Of a stretch of 64,000 nucleotides of DNA, positions 39,501 through 52,047 are shown in pieces. Source of the DNA: Parus major (Eukaryota; Chordata; Aves; Passeriformes; Paridae); assembly GCF_001522545.3 (NCBI RefSeq), contig NC_031773.1, positions 18,176,302 through 18,240,301 on the forward strand, given 5' to 3'. The notes below the pieces were generated by a model that saw nothing but the letters and a program-made list of their open reading frames with translations, made no database searches and was not told the origin of the DNA. Every line of letters starts with the position of its first letter. Position 1 is the stretch's first letter. The position numbers were made by a program, and so were the translations under genes.

Positions 39501-40706
39501 ACTGAAAACACCTAAAGACTATGTTCTCATTCATGTCGAAAAGCATATGTAGGCAAAACAAAATCATGGACGATCAAATACAGTGTCATAGATGCCATCT
39601 CTTTTTAAAGAAACCTGTAAGCATTCAAATATCAAAAGCTGGAAGAGGGACTGCCTTTGTCTAATATTCTTTACTTAAATATATATTAGTTGTCACAACC
39701 AGGGACAGGTTTCTGTTAGAAGAAACCTAGAAGAACTACTCACTTCACCAAAGCAAACATTCTTGGTTTACTACAATTTTTCCATACTGTTTTTGACAGA
39801 AACTCATTTGACCATCAGAAAATTAACTCACAGTCGTACTTCTTTAGTGTCTGGTTTGTTCAACTGAATGTATAATCAAAGGAGTTGTATTAGGAACATC
39901 TTGCTATTTTGTCAAAGATCCAGCGTGGTATTAAAAGAGAAACCAATAGTTACTTATGTAAATACAATGCAGATGGTTCCCTATTGATGAACAATATCTT
40001 TCAGAGAATAATGAGTTTGTCTGGTGCCAATTAATGTTCAGCACATGCTGTTCCCTTTGTCAACATTTCCATGTACTCCCAAAGAAACTAAATGCAAGTT
40101 ATCTTACAGTAGGTGATCATTGAATGGGCACAAAACACATTCACATGGTGTCCATATGGATAACATATAATGCTTTGTGAAATCTGTATGATTATGGCTA
40201 ACATACATACAAACCAAATCCACTCTCTGGGAATGGTGGAAAGATCAGCAGCAAAATACTTATCTCTATGAAAATCAAAATCATTTGTCATATGACATCT
40301 GTGTATTCCAAAAACCTATATTCCAGTAGAATTAAAGATCAAGCATGAATGCCTATATAAACTGGAAGCGGATATTTAAGACCCTATAAAAATCTTCACT
40401 TATACAACTTCTTTAAAGCTCATTAATTTTATTATGATAAACACTAAATGTGAAATTCTCAAAAAACTCTATACAGCTTAATCCAAGCAAGTAGAGCTGG
40501 AATACATCTGCAAAAATCACTTTCTACATTCCACAATTTAATCATTTCCTCTCTGTCATTTACAAATGCAGACAAAGTGTTATAAGGTCTTGCTAATCCA
40601 GGACAAAACATAAGGTTTTCAAGGCATTTTAAGGCTTTGCCTCTCAATTTTCCTTTTCTAAAATTGTTTTAATGCTAGTCCAAGTTCAAATTGCTTTTTA
40701 ATTTTG

Positions 40707-40746
40707 TTGTAAAATTTAAAATGTTAAATTGTAAAATTTAAAATGT
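40707..40746. repeat. 22-bp-period duplication (two copies)
   Basis: The word ttgtaaaatttaaaatgt occurs at 40707-40724 and again, identically, at 40729-40746. It is a recent-looking local duplication in AT-rich DNA. Confidence 0.85.
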
Positions 40747-41296
40747 CTTTGACTAGAAAATTTTAATCGCAATCTCATTTATACAAAAATCAGTATAGCA
40801 CACATAAAATGTGTAAGAATCATATCTGGGAAAATCTATCCTTTATCTTGGATAAAATCAGTCTGAGAAGTACATTTTTTTATTTGGGGTTCAACATAAG
40901 CAAATAGTATGTGCCCCATAAAGTCATTATAGGGGAAGAGAGAAAAAATATTAAGTTGCAGATGACAGAATTAATGTCTTTTATTATCTCAAGTACTGCT
41001 TCTGAGAAGTAAACAAGATATTGCAGGCTATAATACTGAACTCTGAATTGTTTTAGGTTCTATAGCTGGTAACCCAGACCAGGTTAACTTAACCTTAAAG
41101 CTGGCTTAGTTAGCACCAAGAGAAGAAGTGTTTTACTTCAGTCAAGGAGTGAATTTCTGACAGTCATCTGGACATTGGTCATATATCAGAGCTCTGCAAG
41201 CTTCAGTTAGAATCTTCTAGATGACATTAATCTGGAACATGTGATCCAGGATCAAACCCAGTGCCCTCCAATCACCACTGGACATTCAGCCCACTG

Positions 41297-41353
41297 AAAC
41301 ATACTACCTGAAGTTAAAGTGAAGTTAAAACATACTACCTGAAGTTGAAGTGA
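41297..41353. repeat. 31-bp-period tandem duplication
   Basis: A 26-bp core beginning aaacatactacctgaagtt occurs at 41297-41322 and again at 41328-41353 with a single mismatch. A third partial piece, cctgaagttaaag, follows at about 41355-41367. The near identity suggests a young duplication compared with the surrounding old repeats. Confidence 0.9.
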
Positions 41354-41902
41354 GCCTGAAGTTAAAGAAAAGTATGAAACTGATATTTGTGAAATAGTTC
41401 CTTATCACTATTTCATTCTGCACATCTGCTCCTACTAGTCTGTACTACCTGTTAATATAGATTTTAGTTTTAAAAATTTCTACTTTGTATAAAGTGGTTA
41501 TAAATAAAGCAAATTGAAATATTCTTTCTTGAAAATGCACATTCTCCTCATTTTCTAAGGAAATGTCATCTATAAACATTTCAAGTAAAAGCTGACTTTC
41601 TCTAGAAGATTCCCAGCTATGGCATTGACTTACAAGAAAAATCAGCCTACTTTCAGAAAAGGCCCCAAGTTTGCTTTGAGTCTGGTATTTAATTCACTAT
41701 GGATCAATGAGGAAAAAAAAGCACACTTTGCATACTAAATTGTAATCTATATTATAGAGGAGTAGCTGTCTTCCAAGAATGATGCTGTGTTGTTTTATTT
41801 CCTAAGGAGGGAGTATCTGCAGGTTCCAATAACGAATTTGCTTCCTGCATATTTAACATCTCCTAGCTTAACTTATAGAAATAGTTAGGTAAGTAACTAG
41901 TC

Positions 41903-41972
41903 CAAATAAAAAAAAAATTTAAAAAAAAAAGAAAAGAAAAAAAAAGGAGCAAGCAAATAAAAAAAATTTAAA
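41903..41972. repeat. A-rich low-complexity tract
   Basis: Runs of eight to ten A are broken by TTT, G and a short AGGAGCAAGC interruption. No retrocopied gene body is recognisable on either side. Confidence 0.9.
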
Positions 41973-44900
41973 TATCATAAATTGCTTCTTTTGTCACTCC
42001 AATTTTGTGCAAAATGCCAAAGAGTTGGACCAAGGAAGGCAAAAAATTCTTCCCAAAGACAGTCTTTGATTTTTTTATCAAGTTTGATTTGGTTTACTTT
42101 ATACTGCTAATTTGCCATTCATAAGCAGAACAAAAATTTTTTAGATTCACATTCTTCAACTTGTTGTTCACCTCACTTCGAACCTGGGAGCTGTTGCTAC
42201 TCAACAGAAACCCAGAGCTTCATTTAGGCAATTTCCAGCACATGCTGTGAGGAGCACACCACCTGCTGCTATTTCTGCTTCTATTATTCCCCTGCAAACA
42301 CCGCTTCTGGTGCCAGGAGGACTGAACAGGAGATAATAGGACACACAGCACAAGACAGGAATGCCTATAATTGAAGTTCTCATAACTTATTTCTGTCTTT
42401 ACTGTTGTCCACATTATCTCTGTTCTGTTCCCATCAGCACTGATTTTTAGTTTACAAGTTTCTATGAGCTACAACTTCTTTTTTAAGATTCTGTTAGAGT
42501 AGACATACTCAAACATATATATTTTTTCCCTGTATATATCAGTTTAAAAACAAAGTAAAAAACCAGCTGACCAATGAATGATCTATTGGAAAAGGGCAGG
42601 AAAACAGACCTTCACACTGGATTTGTCATCTTTCTCCATTTACACTCTCCAAAATGAGCCTCTTTTCCTTACCTAATTGGTTTTTTTTAACTGTTTAACA
42701 AATGCATACAAATATGTTAATCCTTGAAATAAGTAAGCCAAAGAAGGCTATGCCTGTATATATAATTTTAATTGTTTCTAATTATCTTCTTGTAACTAGA
42801 CAATGGAAGCATTTATTAATTTTCTCTATAATTAAGAAGCACAATGTGAAACTTGCCTGGTTCCCTGAAGAAATAATTTTGTGCCTTCTGAACTCTCATT
42901 GCTAGCACTGCTGTGATAACTTTAACAACAGCTTCCCTGTCCCCAAGGAAATTCTCCCATTTGGCCAGGTGACAGGATGCCCTTGGAGGCCAGCAACTAA
43001 AACTAACATATTTTTTGACTGAGGGAATCTTCTTAGACTTCCAGTGTCTTTACTGGCATTTTTGTAAAGTAAATATAGAAAGCCTACATTTTCAGTTTAT
43101 TTTATTTTGCCCCAATCCTTGCAATGAGAGACAGTTAACTTGTTTTGACTTTCAGGTCTGTGCTAACTAAGAGGAGCAAAGTTGAAATGAAATTTATTGC
43201 TCTGCCCTCACTGTAATATCTGTATTAATGTCATCTAGGATAATGCAGTTTTGTTTTCACTAGGTTTTGCTGACACAAGATTCTCTCATCACAAAATTTT
43301 TTTTGAGGCTAAAGTTTCTCTTTGCTTCACCACCCATGGAAGGACAAGCTAATCCTCTTGACTCACTGTGGTGAGACAAGCCTTGTGCAGAAAAAGGTTC
43401 CATGGGCCCCAATATAGAGAGGCTTTGTCCAGCTGAGGTCTCTAGGGCTATGATTATTCTCATTGTTTAAGCACTTTGGGAGCAGGACCACATAGGTGCC
43501 CATTCAAAGATCTATTTAGACAGCAGCAGAACTGAGCACAGGCTCTTGTAGCTATATATTACTAAACAGTCTACAGCTCACAAACATCCACACTGCATAA
43601 ATATCAGCATGGTCCCTAACACAAACTTAACTCATGTAAACTACTCCTCTTTCAGATTACATTTGGGCATTTTTTGGATGTGCTGTACATTTCAGAAACT
43701 ATTCCTAGAGATGTGAAGCAACTATGCTTGGGAAGGGCAAAAGTCTGACCAGTGTGATAGGACACAAACTCAGAGCCAAAAAGAAACTTCTGTCCTACTT
43801 TATTTAGGAGTAGTCAGTAGATCAGCTTGAGCAAATTCAAAAGAGGCTCTTGGGCTGTGGATCTGTTAAGTACTCGAGATTCTTATCATAGGAGGTGAAG
43901 AAATTCCCTATAAAATTCAAGTGTCGACACTACGATGATGCCTCCTAGAGGTTGGGGAGTCAGAATGGATGACTGCTCCCAAGACATGAGCTGGAGATGA
44001 AGGATGAAGAATAATAACTTCTGTTAGTGTAGTCTAGAAGAAATCTCTGTCAGATCAGGAGTTCACACCCTCTGTACAGAGAGTTATCCTGAACTAGACA
44101 CCTCATGACACTTAACGTCACAGAACAGAGAGTACTGTCTGGCATTTGGGGCTCAGTAGGTGACAGTGACAGTGAGGCTTCAACAATATTTTATAAGAAA
44201 GAGAAATTGCCTCCACGAGGTGAAGGATTATATCAACAGTTGTTATTTGCTGACAGTTTGTTGGGTCAGAACTTTGTGCAATATAACCACACCAACTCAA
44301 CTTCTACATTACTGCAATAGTAGCTGGAAAATTTTTAGTCCTTGGCTATTTTTGTTCTAATTCACAAAAGACATTTACAGTGTCTTGATAGTAAAATGAA
44401 GAACATTTTAGTCTACAGTGCTGTTGTGAACTACATGTCCATCAACTGTACATACTTTACACGCAGCTGGGTACATACTTGGTGTGCCACTGGACCCGTT
44501 GTCACCTGCAGAGACATTAACTTTCCAATTTAAAACTCCATTTATCTATAAGTATTGAAGATATACGGGTAGATGGGGTTTTTAAATAAAAAACAGCACA
44601 ACACGAAATAATCTGAACATTTTAATAAAAAATAAGGTATAATTGCTTTTCTATGTTACTTGGCTGGGTTTCCAGCTGAGAAGCTGAAAATATGAAAACT
44701 CTTTTTGATCTAATGTGGGATCTTGCTTTATACCCCAGCAGGTTTGGGCATATAGGTTGATTATATTGCTTAGCCCTTTGCCTAGTTAAAAACATCCCAC
44801 AGTTTCCATTAGAGACATCCCTTTACAAAATCCTCACATAATATAATAATCTTCAGTATTTCTCCAGTTTCTGTTCATTGGCAATATATGAACAACAACA

Positions 44901-46528
44901 AAATAAATCCTCTAGAAGAACAATGGTCTCAAGTACATGAATCAGGGACATCAAAATGTAATTACATGTGGGAGACTACATAAAGCATTATTTTCTTTTT
45001 ATTAATGCAATTTCTGATGCTTTTGCTTGCTAAAGTTCTCATGAAATAGACTGTAGAGTTCTATGACAGCAATTAGTACAAGAGGCAGAAAAGCTTTACA
45101 GCTGGATATTATTGATTTTTTACCTCATAGTAATCATCCCAACATTTTGTAGCCTTATATAGATCTAATCATTATAACATTTCTTAGTGATTTATACTGT
45201 ATGGTGGTAATAATAAATATGAAGAGCTTTTTTCAGTCTTCAGCAGTTTTAGTGTGTGATACTAAATATACCCTAGCCTGTTATAAATTCCATCTTGGAG
45301 CTTTCCTATAGTAAAAAGGCTTGCTTCCACAGAATATTCTACAATGACAAACATACAGAAAGATAAGTCTGCAAAACTGTATGTGGACAGGTATAGATTT
45401 TGGGCAGAACATACTGAAAAGTCACTTTGTTACTCTACATGATTTGCAATTCTGGAACATAACTGCCAAAGATAGATTTATTTGTTTATTGCTAAAGATT
45501 CAGCTAGTTTTGAAAAAAAGAAGAAAAAGTCCAGTCAGCCCACATCATGAGTTGACTGAAATTATATAAACATTATTAAACTGAATTTATACAGACATTT
45601 CCTTTAGAAATATGATTTGGATTACAATTTTTAGGCTGATACTTTTCCACATCTCTCCCAGTCTTGAGTCTCCATCCTTGGAGTTATGTAAAAAATGTGT
45701 AGATGTGGCTTATAGGGACATGGTTTAGTGGTCAACTTAGCAATGTTATGTTTCCAGTTGGAATGTCTAAACATAAACATCTTTTCTAACCTAAATGATT
45801 CTAGGATACTATGAAATATATAGTCTCTTCTCACTCTTCAATTTGGAGATAATCTTAGCTGAAGAAATTGCTGTACAAGACTGCTGTAGTTTCTTGAAAA
45901 ACATTGAATAGTAATGTCTGACAATGTATTGTAGTTCTATGCATGTACACTTATAAAGGCCTGATGCACAATGATGTTCTGAGTGGAATCCAGTCATGCT
46001 AGTGAAAAGATTACTAATGGAGATAAAGCAATTATGTTGGATTTTTATGGACAAAAATATCGTCTGTCCACTCTAATGGCTTCATAAAGCCAGCACAGCT
46101 CTGTGTATTTAAGGTGATCGTTTTAGTCTGCAGTGAGGAAACAAAGTCAGGAAGAGGCTAGAAGGAGCAAAAGTAGTCTTGGAAACTAGTAGTCCTCTTT
46201 TCAGTCTGACTGTTCAAAATAGTTTTTTGGGAGAAGTGGAATCTATTCCCTTGTTATAGCATGAACAAATCAGGACACTCAACGACAAAGTCTTAATTTG
46301 TGCTTAATTTGGTCACTTGCCTCTTAAAATCAAGTTTTGGTACTTTGAAGTCCCTACTGTCTTGAGAAATGTCCCAGTTAAGAAGATGGAGAAAGTGGGG
46401 TCACAACTTCTCAAAGAGGTGAAAAACACAACTTGCTGTATAAAATGAGGGCCACACCATTTGTCACTAAGCAGAGATGTCGTTCTTCTGCTTATGGATA
46501 GAACTCAGGGTGGTTTGGACTTTTGTCA

Positions 46529-46552
46529 TACTTCAGAAGCTACTTCAGAAGC
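46529..46552. repeat. 12-bp exact tandem duplication
   Basis: The word tacttcagaagc is directly duplicated at 46529-46540 and 46541-46552. This is a very small slippage-type repeat. Confidence 0.85.
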
Positions 46553-47257
46553 ACAAGTTCGCAGAAGCAATTTTGAGACATGATTTCTAATTTTGACCAC
46601 TGAATTGAAAATTTAAGTAATAACAGGATTAAAGATTTTATAGAATTTGCTATAAAATATAGCATTTGTTTCTCAAATCTATGCAGGTGTAAAACTTCAT
46701 ATTGTTGATAGACTTGTTAAATTACACCTAACTCTGCTTTACATGATTATGCCAATGACAAATCAAACTGTGTGTTGAACCATGACTATACCATTTATAT
46801 AGCATCATAATGATAGTGCCAATAGCAGTACTTGTACCTCTTTGAGCTAACAGGAATACCAGCAAAGTTTTTCAGATACTTCAAAAGAGTGTGGATATCT
46901 ACAGCACAACATTTTGTACCCACCAGAGCAAAGAAAGGACCATGCATCAGATTTCATTTGGGAGCTTTGTCCTTTTTATTGGATTACCTAAAGAACTTTG
47001 AGCTTTATTTCTAAAAAATTCAATCACTACAAGTTCAAGTGTCTGTATTCTTGAAGATTTGACATATGTTGTACAGGCAGGCATATAACTGGATATTAAC
47101 ATTTTAACATCTGTTGCATTTTCTAGTCCAAAAATTGGTTTCCTATTTTCCTTCCTGTGGTTTTACTTGTCTCAAGATAATGTACAGTATGTTACAGACA
47201 AAATTGGCACAAGACAATCAGGGACAGTAATTTTCTTTTTCACAGATAGGTGAGTTT

Positions 47258-47345
47258 AAAAGGGATCATAATGGTCATTTAGCTTAATCTTATTTATTGC
47301 TTTCAGACAATGATTCTTGCATCTACCTAGATTGTTTCACAGATT
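47258..47345 (-). mobile_element. Ancient CR1-like LINE 3' relic (probable)
   Basis: The words 'aaagggatcataatggtcat' followed by 'ttagcttaatctta', and then 'gattcttgcatctacc' near 47312, resemble the reverse complement of the 3' end of old sauropsid CR1 copies (a 'gatcatctagtctgacctcc'-type motif). The match is weak and short, as expected of a copy older than the other CR1 fragments here. It could still be chance similarity. Confidence 0.45.
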
Positions 47346-47418
47346 TAAAGGCTTTGCCTGCCTGAGATTTAGCCTACCCTCTGAGAGCTATGTTTGATAT
47401 CTGTTTATTCTCACTCAG

Positions 47419-47436
47419 AAAAAAAAAAAAAAAAAA
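47419..47436. repeat. Poly(A) run of 18
   Basis: This is an uninterrupted run of 18 A, the longest homopolymer in the window. It sits about 75 bp past the presumed ancient CR1 relic. No retrocopied gene body is recognisable upstream, so a poly(A)-tail origin is unproven. Length polymorphism is likely. Confidence 0.95.
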
Positions 47437-50400
47437 GGGAATTTTGATTTCACTTTGAACGCTGATTTTAAATTTTAGATATTTTACACTTTTTTTTCTG
47501 TTAGGTTATAGAGTCCTTCACATAATTTAATGATCTAAGAAATACACCATAAAAAATTCTTCCCCTATGTCATAACTCATCCATACAAAAAGTTTGTGTA
47601 CACCCAAATTATAGTTCTAAGAAATTTATGCTATACACAAAATAAGCAGAATTCTAGTAGATTAGGAAGCCAAGTGTATTTCAAAACCAACAATTCCAAT
47701 GATTCAGTTTTTACTAACAACAGTAAAGAGTGTGTCTCCACCTAATTTGGTGTGAGAGCATAATAATGAACACATAATGGTTGAAACAATGAACACAAAA
47801 AACAGATCAGCAAACACTGAAGTGAATACAACCATTTAGAAGCTTAACAATTTTTTCTTCTTCAAAATAAAACACATGGGAACTATGAGTCCTATGTGAG
47901 AGAAGGCAATTTGAATATAACAGACAAATTTGAGCACAACTAGCACAGTACTGTCTTCAATGACAGAGATGTTCTTCATAGGACCAAATAAAATACTATG
48001 GAATGAGAATCCCTGGGTCACTTCCTTGGACTAAAATGACTTTAAACCCCAACAATGAGCAGTGATAATACATGATGTGTATATTAAAAAAAGTCCTGTT
48101 AAGTAGTGAGTATATATGAGGTCATAAGATTAAAAATTAAAGATTGCAGAAAGTAACATAACAAGTGATACTACATGGCCAGTGGCCAGGTTATCATAGA
48201 TCACTCATTTCTTTGGGGAGTTGATTGAGTAAGGTAAAAACAAGAAGAAGTTGCCTGGCTTGAATCATCTTTGTTTTAAAGCAAGAAATATACAACTGCT
48301 TAGCATTTTAGGAAAATAATGGCAGATGTACATACATATATACTGTCTGTACATATATGTATATATGTAGTTAGTATTCTATATCTTATATTAATTTCTG
48401 CATTTTTCATTTTATGTCTTTGTCTGTCTGTATTTTATATATGCATCACAAAGGTACTTCTGTTGATATGACAGTCAGGGCTGATTTTGTAGAAAGTGAC
48501 AGAACTCTGCAAATGCTGAGCTTCAAACTCCTCAGGTAAATCTGTGTTTTGCGAGAAAGGTCAAAAACATTTTGGCTATGAAAATATTTTCCATTGGGGT
48601 GGCAGGAACACACAAAAATAAAAATCTTACTGTTTAAGATGAAGAAAAGATGGTCTGTAGGTCAGTATTAAATCAGTAGTCTAGTAGAGGGAACCATTAG
48701 TCATTAATAGTATTTATGCACTTGAGATAGTTAACAAAATAAATCCCTCTGCAAGTTGCATACAGTAATTTGAAAACTGAAGGATAAGCATTCAACTTCA
48801 GTAGAATATTGTCCACTACTGATTTAAAAGCTCACTAGCACAGACAAGGTTAAAAACATGCAAACACGATATCAAGAGAAAATCAGCCAGAATTAAACAG
48901 CCCTTTGCAAATCGTACACAGCTACAGCAGAACAAAAGAGTCATTATCCTCTGTTTATTTCCTTGAGCCCTTTAGCATACATCATGCACTCCACTGAAAC
49001 TAAGGTTTCAGTTGAGCAATCTGTGCTTTGTCCCAGCTTCAGGACTGGTGGATAGAAACAGTAGCCTTGAAGGTGCCGCTTGCTGCCCAGCAGAATTCTA
49101 CCTGGGCACAGGTCTGATTCTTCTGTCAAGATTTAATCTTGATTTGGATGATATGGGAGTAGTTGCAGACAGTTTGACTAAGATTCCACCAAGCCAATTT
49201 CTAATGAAATGCTAATAGGGCTCAGTAAGAGAGGAGACTTTTTGCACATTTTTTTGCTATTTTTTTTTTTTTGGGTTTTGACAAAGTGTTCAGGCTAAAT
49301 GTTCCACTTTCACACAGACCATCTCACAAAATTTAGGTCTATCACTGTTTTCTCAAAGCTGTACAAGTTTCTGAGTTTTCAAATCTGTTGATCAAAATGG
49401 CTGACAGTGTGGTAAAAAGTAACAGATGCCTGGAGTCTCAGTCTGCAGAGATAATCATTAAGTCATAAGCAATTATCTACAAATAATTTCTGATACCCTT
49501 ATAGATATTTTATCATCGCCTAAAGTAAATTGATAGGATATATAAACTGCCAAGATTATGTCTGTTCTCATAAATTTTCCTGATGAAAAATATTGGCAGG
49601 TTAGAGTAGGTCCAAATACTTCACTACCAGTTTTAAAAATTTATATTCAATATGGTACACACACATCTTTGAGACTGCAGTGTTTTTCTGTAGCAGAAAA
49701 CATGCTTGACACTTTCCTTTGCTTTAGAAACTCATAAGCAATTTATGAAATATTTAAATATATATTTCATGTTTAAATATATATTTCATAAATATATTAA
49801 ATATATGAGATAAAAATCTTTAACCTTCTTCTAATAAACTGAATTATTTCACATGCTTTACAGAGGACTGAGCCATCAGGTTTATTTTTCAAAAATAATA
49901 TTAATTTTAAAAAAAGTGGTGATCAATATTATTATATCCTATTTTTAAAGTTCTGAAATGAACTCCTACACTTTTATAAATTAATGGGCTTCCTTGATTT
50001 ACCCTAATACATACTTCACATAGATGTAGTCTTATTTGTACTTGATTATTGAAACAGGAATTACACACAAGCCTTAAAAACAGAGTTTGAAGGAATATAT
50101 GAGTTATGAAGGAAAGCTTAGAATTTAAAATGCTTTTTATTTTGTTTCATAAGCATCTGATTTTCTTCTTCATCTACCAAATAGCCAGTGATATTATTTA
50201 GTGAATAGGACAGAACCAGTCACTCTCAATAAGCAGATCAATACATATTGAAGGCAGGTGAGATTTGATTTTAGTTCAGTAAGTTTTAAGACCAAATATT
50301 TTGATCATTCATAATTTCCCTTTACATCCATGTGAAAAAATAAGAATTAAGTTTTGGGGAGTGATCAATGTCTTCTGTTCTCACTTCTGATTCACACTAA

Positions 50401-51599
50401 TCTCACCTTTAAGGAAAAGAGATTAATTTAGAGGGGGAAAGAAATTTTCCAAGAACCACTGGGTGGGGGTCAGGTTTTTACCTGCTATTTAAAATTAATG
50501 TGGTTCCTTCCCATCTCCCCAGCCTCTTTTTGCACCTGCAGTTATAAAGAGAAACAGATTTGGGATCAGAATTATACTGTTTCAGAAATAACAGACATCA
50601 ATGACTGGGTCAAATAATGTCATTTCAGCAACTTGATCAGATACTAATAATGGGGATTGTCAATTTTTCCAACCAAAAATGTCTATATTTTACATGAAGT
50701 GTGAGGAAAGGGAAGAGCTGGCGTAAGCATCACTGCTGTGTTTGGAGGTTTTATAGACCCTGCAATGTCTCTGTGTCATTTTTCAGAACACTGTAATGAA
50801 ATTATAGCTCTTGTCTCCAGGGAGAGGGATATCTAGAGCCATATATAGAGCTATCAAAATGCCATCTGGTAACAGGGAAAGTGTTCCTACCACTTTAATT
50901 CACTTATGAAGGGCTTTGCTCCTTAAATAGAATGATTTTTTTTTCTAAGCTCAAATTTGTAGGAGTAAAGGAGGTATAATCTTGCTTGCCATAAGCCATT
51001 TGTCACCCCTGAAACTGCATTTACATTTTCCAGGGTATGATTAAAACCAGAACTTTTGCCAGAGACATTTGAAGTTTAAATACATGTTATTACAGTTTGG
51101 TATTTGTGGAGATTACTGGGGTGTATAACCTTTAAAAGTGGAAAAAAGCCAACATTTTCAAGTTGTTTGGATTGTAAACATTTAGAGATTACATACTCAT
51201 GTAACAAAAAAAAAAAAAGAACTTTGTTCTATTTACATAATCAGTCATTAGATATGTTATATAGAAACCTCTTCAAGTTGATGTTGTGCAGTCTTAAAAA
51301 ATTACAGTGTTGCACATATTATGTTGCTTTTTATAACAAATACCTTTAGGCACATGACTGCATTAGAAGGGCCAAGGAGCAGCACCTCCACAAGGGAATC
51401 CTGGGGAATGAATAAATGGCTTTAGAAGTTAACACACTTCCCTCTCTTTCCTCTTATTCCTAGGAGTATGAGCAGCCATGGGAATTGGCTGACATCTAAA
51501 TATTGGTGCCTCCAAACCATCTCTTTTTGTGTCACTTTAGAGGCCATCTCCCCCTGCCTGAGAGCGCAAGTACATGAATCAGAGATATAGAAGCACTTA
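47437..51599. other. Unique AT-rich non-coding DNA
   Basis: No gene seen. AT-rich inverted repeats occur near 48333-48369 (arms tacatatata / tatatatgta). A 13-T run is at 49260-49272 and a 13-A run at about 51206-51218. Open frames are at most 81 codons with no domain. Confidence 0.62.
49753..49789. repeat. 18-bp AT-rich tandem duplication with palindromes
   Basis: The word tttaaatatatatttcat occurs at 49753-49770 and 49772-49789. The preceding atgaaatat at 49745-49753 can pair with atatttcat at 49762-49770, so the block can also fold back on itself. Confidence 0.85.
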
Positions 51600-52047
51600 A
51601 ATCATAGAATCATAGACTAGTTTGTATTGCAAAGGACCTCTAAGGGTCATCTAGTCCAGCTCCTGCCAGTGAGATTTCTCAGAGCCTACTCCAATCTAAT
51701 CTTGATTGTTTCCAGGGCTGGAGTATCTAACACATCTCTGTTTCAGTGTCTACCATTATAAAAATTACCTCATTACAAAAAAAAAAAAAACAAAAAAAAA
51801 ACAACCAAAACAGCTTGCTCCTCATATCTAACTTAAATACACCAATCTTTGGCTTAAAACCATTGCCCCTAGTTCTTTCACAACAGGCCCTGCTAAATTG
51901 TTTGCCTCCATTTTCTTTTAACTCCCCATCTTTATAATAAAGTCTCATTGAAACTTTCACTTCTCCAGACTGGAAAACCCCCAGCTCTTATATAATCTCC
52001 ATGGCTCAAGTCTGGAGCTGCTTCAACAGGTCCATGTCTTTTCTAGG
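51600..52047 (-). mobile_element. CR1: CR1 LINE, 3' portion with expanded A-tract
   Basis: On the plus strand it opens with the reversed terminal repeat 'atcatagaatcatagactag'. It continues with 'aaggacctctaagggtcatc' and 'tagtccagctcctgcc', then 'cctcatatctaacttaaa' near 51820, 'cacttctccagactggaaaa' near 51958 and 'caacaggtccatgtctttt' near 52024, all in CR1 order. An A-rich insertion at 51776-51813 sits where the family normally has a short A-run. The minus-strand 77-codon frame at 51727-51960 is CR1 3'-region sequence and not a gene. At about 450 bp it is one of the two longest single CR1 segments in the window. Confidence 0.92.

Larger units (their letters stand above)
36574..47257. other. 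Unique AT-rich non-coding DNA
   Basis: No gene or transposable element recognised over about 10.7 kb. Small tandem duplications at 40707-40746, 41297-41353 and 46529-46552 and an A-rich tract at 41903-41972 are listed separately. A 13-bp inverted repeat, ggttaacttaacc, is at 41082-41094. A slightly GC-richer patch at 42176-42320 is unclassified. Confidence 0.6.

Noticed and set aside
41082..41094. Palindrome ggttaacttaacc, loosely like an HNF1 site
   Set aside because: It lacks the full HNF1 spacing and core, and short palindromes of this size occur by chance.
43800..44000. Possible further CR1 fragment, suggested by the words 'gcaaattcaaaagaggctc'
   Set aside because: Only one short block resembles CR1 and the following sequence does not continue the family order.
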